From Pseudoalteromonas denitrificans DSM 6059 (GTDB lineage: Bacteria; Pseudomonadota; Gammaproteobacteria; Enterobacterales; Alteromonadaceae), in the NCBI RefSeq assembly GCF_900112265.1, contig NZ_FOLO01000057.1, positions 1 through 37,823 of the forward strand: a DNA stretch of 37,823 bases, written 5' to 3'. The stretch's first letter is position 1. Each line of letters begins with the position of its first letter. Below the pieces are notes generated by a model. It did not search any database. It worked only from the letters and a program-made list of their open reading frames with translations, and was not told where the DNA came from. Of the stretch, positions 32,406-37,823 are shown one piece after another. Position numbers and translations under genes: made by a program.

Positions 32406-34694
32406 ATGTTAGCAAGGCTTAGAAAAATAGCTCAGGTTGTATCTCAGCAACCTGATTTAAATCGCGCATTAGAATCTTTTGTCTCCTTAGTTAAAGAGTC
32501 AATGAAAACCCAATGTTGCTCGGTTTATTTTGCTGATTATAATCAAGATAACTTTGTTTTAATGGCAACTAAAGGGCTAAACCCTGATGCCGTTGGTAAG
32601 TTTCGTATTGGTTTCACGGAAGGCCTGGTGGGCTTAGTCGCACAACGAGAAGAGCCAATAAACCTTGCATTTGCTCAAGACCACCCTAGGTTTATATATT
32701 CCCCTGATGTAGACGAAGATAACTATAATGCTTTTTTAGCTGTGCCTATAGTTCATCAAAAAAAAATTATTGGTGTTATTGTTATACAACAAAGTTTAGC
32801 CCGTGTTTTTAGTCAAGATGAAGAGTCATTTTTAATTACATTATCGGCGCAATTAGCGTCTCAACTGGCACATGCAGAAGTTAATGAAATACTAAAACAA
32901 GATGAAAAAACACATCAAACGTCTTGCTTAAAAGGGGCTTCAGGTGCACCTGGTATTGCAATAGGAGAAGCTTTTGTTGTAATGCCAAAGTTATCTTTTA
33001 CTAGCTTTGATGTTAAAAAAACAGATCAGGATAAAAGTAGTAATTTAGAGCAAATCAAATTATTTCGACAAGCTGTTGCAGCGACACGAAATGAATTTTT
33101 GATTATGTCGCAAGAATTATCAGATACTTTACCAAGTGAAGCGTTGGCTGTTTTTCAAGTTTATCAGCAATTATTAGATGCAAAGAGTTTAGGTCAAAAA
33201 GTAGAGAAAGAGATCAAACAAGGATGGTGTGCAAAAAGTGCGCTAAAGCGTGTGATTGAAAGTATTGTTGGCCAATTTATGGCAATGCAAGATAGTTATA
33301 TTAAAGAGCGAGCAATAGATGTTCAAGATATAGGTTTACGTGTTTTGCAACATGTTATAGACACAGAGCATGCTTTAAAAACGTATCCTGATAATATGAT
33401 TTTAGTCACTGATGTATTAACACCTTCTATGATAGCCCAGATACCAAAAGAAAAATTAATAGGGGTTATTAGTATAAGTGGTGGTTCTAATTCCCATGCC
33501 TCTATCTTAACAAAGGCTTTAGGCATACCTGCTATTTGGGGGGTGATAGATTTACCTTTATTACAAGTTGATGGTAAAGAAATGATCATTGATGCTTATG
33601 CATCAAAAGTATATATCTCTCCCTCTAAAGCTTTGAAGCAAGAATATAGTCAATTTAAAAAACAAGAGGGTATTTTACACGATCAGTTTGAATCAGAATA
33701 TGAATTAGATACCACTACTTTAGATGGTAAGCACATTCAATTATTATTAAATGCAGGTTTAGAGGTTTCAACAGAATTAACTAATGCGCACTTTTGTGAT
33801 GGGGTAGGGTTATACCGGACTGAAGCCTGGTTTATGCAAAAATCACGGTTTCCTACGCAATCAGAACAAGAAACTTGGTATCGTGAAGTATTAACAAGTT
33901 ATCATCCGTCACCCGTGATCATGCGAACCTTAGATATTGGTGGTGATAAGGTTTTAAGTTATTTTGATGTTGATGAAGAAAATCCATTTTTAGGCTGGAG
34001 GGGGATTCGGTTTAGTTTGGATCACCCTGAATTATTTTTAGAGCAACTTAAGGCCATGCTTAAAGCAAATGCGGGTTTAGGTAATCTAAAAATATTACTT
34101 CCTATGGTTACCAATGTAAATGAAGTTGAAGAAGTTAAAAGGTTATTACAGCAGGCATACTTTGAGCTTGAAGATGAATGGGCTGATCAGTTTTATCAAA
34201 TTGAACGACCAGAACTAGGTGTTATGCTTGAAGTGCCTTCAAGTATTTTTTTACTTCCTGAATGGGCAAAAAAAGTAGATTTTTGCTCTGTAGGAAGTAA
34301 TGACCTTACACAGTATTTATTAGCTGTTGATCGTACTAATTCTCAGGTAGCAGAGTTATTTGATTCTTATCATCCTGCAGTTTTACGCGCATTACATCAA
34401 ATAGCAACTAGTTGTAATGAATATGAATTACCTTTTAGCCTTTGTGGTGAATTGGCTGCAGATCCCGAAGGTGCTATTTTATTAGTTGCTATGGGTTATA
34501 AAAGCCTAAGTATGAATCCCAGCTCAATAAATAAGGTGAAATGGGTTTTACGGCGTTTAAAAATAGCGGATATGAAAATCTTACTTAACATGTGTTTGCA
34601 ACAGTCGTCAGCTATTGAAGTCCATAGAATGATACGGAATTTTATAATTTCCCACGGCTTGAGTCAGCTATTGTATAAAGTAAAAGATGCTTAG
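32406..34694 (+). CDS. ptsP: PtsP, enzyme I of the nitrogen PTS (EI-Ntr)
   Basis: PtsP autophosphorylates from phosphoenolpyruvate and passes the phosphate to NPr and EIIA-Ntr, a regulatory relay linked to nitrogen and potassium status and ppGpp. The 762 residues (E. coli 748) comprise an N-terminal GAF domain (about 15-160), the His-swivel domain with the phosphorylated His364 (GGSNSHASILTKALGIPA), and the PEP-binding TIM barrel with GVGLYRTEAWFM, RTLDIGGDK, MLEVPSSIFLLP, SVGSNDLTQYLLAVDR and the Cys of SLCGELAADP. ATG 32406 gives MLARLRKIAQVVS, aligning with E. coli MLTRLREIVEKVA. The mobile-element-like repeat ends nine bases before the start, so it forms the immediate 5' region and may carry the promoter or ribosome site; no good Shine-Dalgarno is seen. 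Confidence 0.97.
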   Translation: MLARLRKIAQVVSQQPDLNRALESFVSLVKESMKTQCCSVYFADYNQDNFVLMATKGLNPDAVGKFRIGFTEGLVGLVAQREEPINLAFAQDHPRFIYSPDVDEDNYNAFLAVPIVHQKKIIGVIVIQQSLARVFSQDEESFLITLSAQLASQLAHAEVNEILKQDEKTHQTSCLKGASGAPGIAIGEAFVVMPKLSFTSFDVKKTDQDKSSNLEQIKLFRQAVAATRNEFLIMSQELSDTLPSEALAVFQVYQQLLDAKSLGQKVEKEIKQGWCAKSALKRVIESIVGQFMAMQDSYIKERAIDVQDIGLRVLQHVIDTEHALKTYPDNMILVTDVLTPSMIAQIPKEKLIGVISISGGSNSHASILTKALGIPAIWGVIDLPLLQVDGKEMIIDAYASKVYISPSKALKQEYSQFKKQEGILHDQFESEYELDTTTLDGKHIQLLLNAGLEVSTELTNAHFCDGVGLYRTEAWFMQKSRFPTQSEQETWYREVLTSYHPSPVIMRTLDIGGDKVLSYFDVDEENPFLGWRGIRFSLDHPELFLEQLKAMLKANAGLGNLKILLPMVTNVNEVEEVKRLLQQAYFELEDEWADQFYQIERPELGVMLEVPSSIFLLPEWAKKVDFCSVGSNDLTQYLLAVDRTNSQVAELFDSYHPAVLRALHQIATSCNEYELPFSLCGELAADPEGAILLVAMGYKSLSMNPSSINKVKWVLRRLKIADMKILLNMCLQQSSAIEVHRMIRNFIISHGLSQLLYKVKDA

Positions 34695-34748
34695 AGTAAA
34701 ATTACGGCCATATGTAAAATTGGCTGTATCATTAAGTTTGGAATTAAC

Positions 34749-35552
34749 ATGAGTGATTTGTTGTGGATTGTACTTAGTTGTGCATTTTTAGGCTGTTTTG
34801 TTGGTTTTCTTGCAGGGTTGTTAGGCATAGGTGGTGGATTGATTATTGTGCCATTTTTAAGTGCAATTTTAGTGCATTTTAACTTGGTGGTGATTGAGCA
34901 GGTTATGGTGATTGCAATAGCAACTTCTTTGGCATCTATTATTTTTACTTCTAGTTCATCTGCATTAGCACATCATAAAAATAGTAATATTCCATGGAAT
35001 ATCATGCCATGGATTATGATTGGAGTGGCGTTAGGCGCACTTATAAGTGGCTTTGTAGCAGGCTCTATTCCTGCTCAAACATTAAAAGTTATTTTTGCTC
35101 TATGTGTTTCTATTATCGCTTTACGAATGTTGCTTAACTTCCAACAAAAATCACACAGAAGGTTACCACAAAAAAATATTTTGACCCTGATGACGACTGG
35201 CTTGGGTGGTTTATCCGGTTTGTTAGGCATTGGAGGCGGGGCTTTATTAGTTCCTTTATTAACATACTTTTCAGTTAATATGAAAAAAGCCATAGGGTGT
35301 TCAGCTGCATGTGGAATAATAATCGCTTTATTTGGTACTTTTGGTTATATCTCTTCAGGTTGGTCTGTTACAAATTTAAATCAAGGGTTTTTAGGGTATG
35401 TATATTTACCTGCATTACTTGCCATTGTGAGTACGTCTGCCATATTTGCACAATTGGGAGCAAAAGCGACGCAATATTTACCTGTTAAGATTATTAAAAA
35501 GATTTTTGCAGTGATATTAAGTATCATAGCAATTCGTATGTTAGTCGTTTAA
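34749..35552 (+). CDS. TSUP-family permease (TauE/SafE, YfcA-like)
   Basis: The 267-residue inner-membrane protein belongs to the TSUP (DUF81) family, whose members move sulfite, sulfonates or other small organic anions. It shows the family's internal duplication: the loop GFLAGLLGIGGGLIIVPFL near residue 20 and GGLSGLLGIGGGALLVPLL near residue 155, each within a set of about four helices. The substrate cannot be predicted. ATG 34749 lies 54 bases after ptsP, and thyA follows after 28 bases, so the genes are probably co-transcribed. Confidence 0.9.
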   Translation: MSDLLWIVLSCAFLGCFVGFLAGLLGIGGGLIIVPFLSAILVHFNLVVIEQVMVIAIATSLASIIFTSSSSALAHHKNSNIPWNIMPWIMIGVALGALISGFVAGSIPAQTLKVIFALCVSIIALRMLLNFQQKSHRRLPQKNILTLMTTGLGGLSGLLGIGGGALLVPLLTYFSVNMKKAIGCSAACGIIIALFGTFGYISSGWSVTNLNQGFLGYVYLPALLAIVSTSAIFAQLGAKATQYLPVKIIKKIFAVILSIIAIRMLVV

Positions 35553-35580
35553 ATATTCCGGCTATTTAATAGGTATAAAA

Positions 35581-36414
35581 ATGAAACAATATTTAGATTT
35601 AATGCGCCATGTGAAAGAGCAGGGCACTAAAAAAGAAGATAGAACCGGAACCGGAACGATAAGTGTTTTTGGTTATCAAATGCGTTTCGACTTAAGTGAC
35701 GGTTTTCCATTGGTAACAACTAAAAAATGTCATCTTAAATCTATAATTCATGAGCTTTTGTGGTTTTTACAAGGCGATACTAATATTAAATACCTAAAAG
35801 ACAATGGTGTGAATATTTGGAATGGCTGGGCTACTGAGGAAGGTGAACTTGGTCCTGTTTATGGTAAGCAATGGCGTAGTTGGAGTGGGCTCGATGGACA
35901 GGTAATAGATCAAATATCTGAATTAGTAGAGCAAATAAAAACAAACCCAGATTCACGCCGTTTAATAATTAGTGCTTGGAATCCAGCTGTTTTACCTGAT
36001 ACAAACTATTCCCCTTCAGAAAATGCGGCAATGGGTAAACAAGCATTGCCACCTTGTCATACTTTATTTCAATTTTATGTATTAGATGGGAAGTTATCTT
36101 GTCAGTTGTATCAACGCAGTGCCGACATATTATTGGGTGTCCCATTTAATATCGCCAGTTATGCGTTACTTACTATGATGTTGGCACAAGTGTGTGATTT
36201 AGAGTTGGGTGATTTTGTCCATACCTTTGGTGATGCGCATTTATACTTAAATCATATGGAACAAGTGGATGAGCAGCTATCCCGTACGCCATTTTCCTTA
36301 CCAACGATGTCAATTAATCCTGATGTAAAAGATATATTTAGCTTTAAGTTTGAAGATTTTATATTGGAAAACTATGATTCGCATGCAGCAATTAAAGCTC
36401 CAATCGCTATATAA
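35581..36414 (+). CDS. thyA: Thymidylate synthase ThyA
   Basis: ThyA converts dUMP to dTMP using methylenetetrahydrofolate. The 277-residue protein has 13 more residues than E. coli ThyA (264). The difference lies just before the active site (TNYSPSENAAMGKQ region), so the nucleophile is Cys159 (LPPCHTLFQ) rather than 146. The dUMP-binding segment QLYQRSADILLGVPFNIASY and the family block FGDAHLYLNH are intact. Similar insertions occur in other gammaproteobacteria, as far as I recall. ATG 35581 follows AATAGGT. In E. coli lgt precedes thyA; here the TSUP permease does. Confidence 0.97.
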   Translation: MKQYLDLMRHVKEQGTKKEDRTGTGTISVFGYQMRFDLSDGFPLVTTKKCHLKSIIHELLWFLQGDTNIKYLKDNGVNIWNGWATEEGELGPVYGKQWRSWSGLDGQVIDQISELVEQIKTNPDSRRLIISAWNPAVLPDTNYSPSENAAMGKQALPPCHTLFQFYVLDGKLSCQLYQRSADILLGVPFNIASYALLTMMLAQVCDLELGDFVHTFGDAHLYLNHMEQVDEQLSRTPFSLPTMSINPDVKDIFSFKFEDFILENYDSHAAIKAPIAI

Positions 36415-36447
36415 TTTTTATGTATTATAAAATACAGAGTAGTTTAA

Positions 36448-37338
36448 ATGTCTAAAGTATTAAAAGCCGTAATACCTGTCGCAGGACTTGGTACAAGAAT
36501 GTTACCCGCAACAAAAGCAATTCCAAAAGAAATGCTACCAATTGTAGATAAACCTTTAATTCAATATGTGGTAAATGAAGCAATTTCAGCGGGTATTAAA
36601 GAAATAGTATTAGTAACGCATAGTAGTAAAAATGCGATAGAAAACCATTTTGATACAAGTTTTGAATTAGAAGCAACACTTGAAAAGCGCGTAAAGCGTC
36701 AGTTACTTGATGATATACAGTCTATTTGTCCCAAAGATGTGACTATTATTCACGTACGTCAAGGTGTTGCTAAAGGACTTGGGCATGCAATTGCTTGCGC
36801 CCACCCTATTATTGGTGATAGTCCTTTTGTAGTTATTCTTCCCGATGTTATTATGGACGATTACAGCGCAGATCTTAAAAAAGATAATTTAGCTGATATG
36901 TTAAGAATTTTTGCGGAAACACAAAAAAGTCAGATTATGGTTGAAAATGTACCACATGAACAAGTCGATCAATTTGGTATAGTTGATATCAATGGCGTTG
37001 AGTTAGCACCAGGTCACGCCGCAGAAATTAAAGGTATGGTGGAAAAACCTTCGATAGATGAAGCGCCATCTGATTTAGCCGTAGTAGGGCGTTATGTCTT
37101 AAGTGAAAATATTTGGCCTTTATTAAAGCGTACAGCGCCTGGTGCAGGTGATGAAATTCAATTAACAGATTCAATTGCAATGCTGATGGAAAACGAAGTT
37201 GTTGAAGCTTATTACATGAAAGGGAAAAGTCATGATTGTGGTAGTAAATTAGGTTACATGAAGGCAAATATTGAATTCGCATTAAGACGAGATGATATGA
37301 AAAATGAATTAATGAAATTTATTAAAAATTTAGTTTGA
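36448..37338 (+). CDS. galU: UTP-glucose-1-phosphate uridylyltransferase GalU
   Basis: GalU makes UDP-glucose from UTP and glucose-1-phosphate, supplying LPS core, osmoregulated glucans, trehalose and galactose metabolism. The 296 residues carry the nucleotide-binding AGLGTRMLPATKAIPKEMLP, RQGVAKGLGHAI, the metal-binding LPDVIMDD, and the sugar-binding VEKP and GDEIQLTD segments. ATG 36448 has GAGTAG upstream. It lies 33 bases after thyA and could be read with it; a strong terminator follows 22 bases after its stop. Confidence 0.96.
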   Translation: MSKVLKAVIPVAGLGTRMLPATKAIPKEMLPIVDKPLIQYVVNEAISAGIKEIVLVTHSSKNAIENHFDTSFELEATLEKRVKRQLLDDIQSICPKDVTIIHVRQGVAKGLGHAIACAHPIIGDSPFVVILPDVIMDDYSADLKKDNLADMLRIFAETQKSQIMVENVPHEQVDQFGIVDINGVELAPGHAAEIKGMVEKPSIDEAPSDLAVVGRYVLSENIWPLLKRTAPGAGDEIQLTDSIAMLMENEVVEAYYMKGKSHDCGSKLGYMKANIEFALRRDDMKNELMKFIKNLV

Positions 37339-37360
37339 GTCTAAATTATGTTTCAATTTT

Positions 37361-37387
37361 AAAAGGTGCTAATTAGCACCTTTTTTA
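37361..37387 (+). terminator. Intrinsic terminator after galU, possibly bidirectional
   Basis: A perfect palindrome, AAAAGGTGCTAATTAGCACC followed by TTTT (37361-37384), runs on into TTTATA. Read on the minus strand it ends in a shorter T-run and could also stop the tRNA-Arg transcript. Confidence 0.88.
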
Positions 37388-37421
37388 TAAAGGTTCTTTT
37401 ATTTAAAATAGAATGTATAAA

Positions 37422-37497
37422 TGGTGTCCCCACCAGGACTCGAACCTGGAGTAGCGGCTTAGGAGGCCGCAGTTTTATCCTGTTAAACTATGAGGAC
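37422..37497 (-). tRNA. tRNA-Arg (anticodon CCU)
   Basis: The minus strand folds into a 76-base cloverleaf with encoded CCA. The acceptor stem is GTCCTCA/TGGGGAC, the anticodon stem GCGGC/GCCGC encloses CTCCTAA with anticodon CCU (reads AGG), and the T arm is CCAGG TTCGAGT CCTGG. It resembles the E. coli argW tRNA, which reads the same rare codon and is a known integration site for phages and islands. Nothing on its 3' side (toward galU) looks like an insertion here. Confidence 0.95.
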
Positions 37498-37823
37498 ATC
37501 TAACTTCATAATAAGCCTAGTTAAAGTTCAAAACAAGTCTTATCAAATTAAATCTCTTAAAGGCATATAAAATAAACACATGAATGATAAGCAAGATACC
37601 AACCTATAAAGTCAGATACATGTAATTACTTTTAACTGCTTTTCATTCGCGTATGTTTTGTAAAGCAAAAATGTAAAAAAAGAGTTTGAACTTTGAGAAA
37701 GATTAGTTAAATAAATACTAAATAACCTGAATTCTGGATAAGAAGTGAACTAATTGCCCACCTAGCGATCAGATCTTTCGACCAAGAACGATTTGAAAGC
37801 ATAACGGTGGGCAGATGAATAAA
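37498..37823. other. AT-rich window end, no gene seen
   Basis: These 326 bases upstream of the tRNA contain no ORF with a convincing start and family. The tRNA promoter should lie near its left end. The last 70 bases hold the inverted repeat described separately. Confidence 0.5.
37755..37813. repeat. Inverted repeat at the window edge
   Basis: TGCCCACC (37755-37762) and GGTGGGCA (37806-37813) are perfect inverted copies enclosing a second pair, CTTTC/GAAAG (37775-37779 and 37795-37799). The GC-rich arms stand out from the AT-rich surroundings. It could be the subterminal hairpin of an insertion sequence, a structured RNA or a recombination site; the window ends too soon to decide. Confidence 0.5.

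Noticed and set aside
37422..37497. Genomic island attached at tRNA-Arg
   Set aside because: No integrase gene and no repeat of the tRNA 3' end were seen between the tRNA and galU.
37755..37813. Integron attC site
   Set aside because: The arms do not fit the RYYYAAC/GTTRRRY core-site consensus and no cassette or integrase is visible.
1..37823. CRISPR array
   Set aside because: No regularly spaced direct repeats were seen on either strand.

Overview
The window reads as chromosomal DNA of an AT-rich marine gammaproteobacterium of the Alteromonadales type, closest in feel to Pseudoalteromonas, Shewanella or Colwellia. The basis is the near-E. coli sequence of PepA, RelA, PyrG, Eno, MutH, RppH and PtsP, the gammaproteobacterial gene orders (pepA/lptFG, barA/rlmD/relA, mazG-pyrG-eno, rppH-ptsP...thyA), and the low GC. 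Genus assignment is inference.

Bases 1-15050 are core genome: pepA (-) divergent from lptF-lptG (LPS export permeases), barA (-) divergent from rlmD-relA, then mazG, pyrG and eno. Strong hairpin terminators follow pyrG and eno. A terminator-like hairpin sits between the convergent lptG and barA, and a consensus sigma70 promoter precedes pyrG. Bases 15076-16957 hold a small minus-strand pair, a PAPS sulfotransferase and an Asp/Asn beta-hydroxylase-like 2OG oxygenase.

Bases 17114-30392 are the unusual part: fourteen tightly packed plus-strand genes, most without recognisable family. Visible parts are an ExbD/TolR-like membrane protein with a Glu in its helix, a secreted lytic transglycosylase, a membrane-anchored SUMF/FGE-fold protein with four repeats but no catalytic cysteines, two soluble unknowns, a Lon-type Ser/Lys peptidase-like domain fused to a membrane anchor, a lipoprotein, two exported proteins (one largely helical), a short MotA/TolQ/ExbB-like channel protein, a coiled-coil membrane protein, a TonB-like-topology protein with a Pro/Lys linker, and two paralogous CsgG/LpoB-like exported proteins, one carrying a membrane anchor and a cytosolic FHA-like tail. 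Together they suggest an ion-driven, envelope-spanning machine with parts in the cytosol, inner membrane, peptidoglycan layer and outer membrane. Its function is unknown to me and it is the best candidate for an undescribed system here.

Bases 30429-37823 return to core genome: mutH (-), a 490-base intergenic region with a cluster of DnaA boxes, rppH (GTG start), a probable MITE of about 200 bp, ptsP, a TSUP-family permease, thyA (lgt is not present between ptsP and thyA), galU, a strong terminator, a minus-strand tRNA-Arg(CCU), and an uncharacterised inverted repeat at the window edge.
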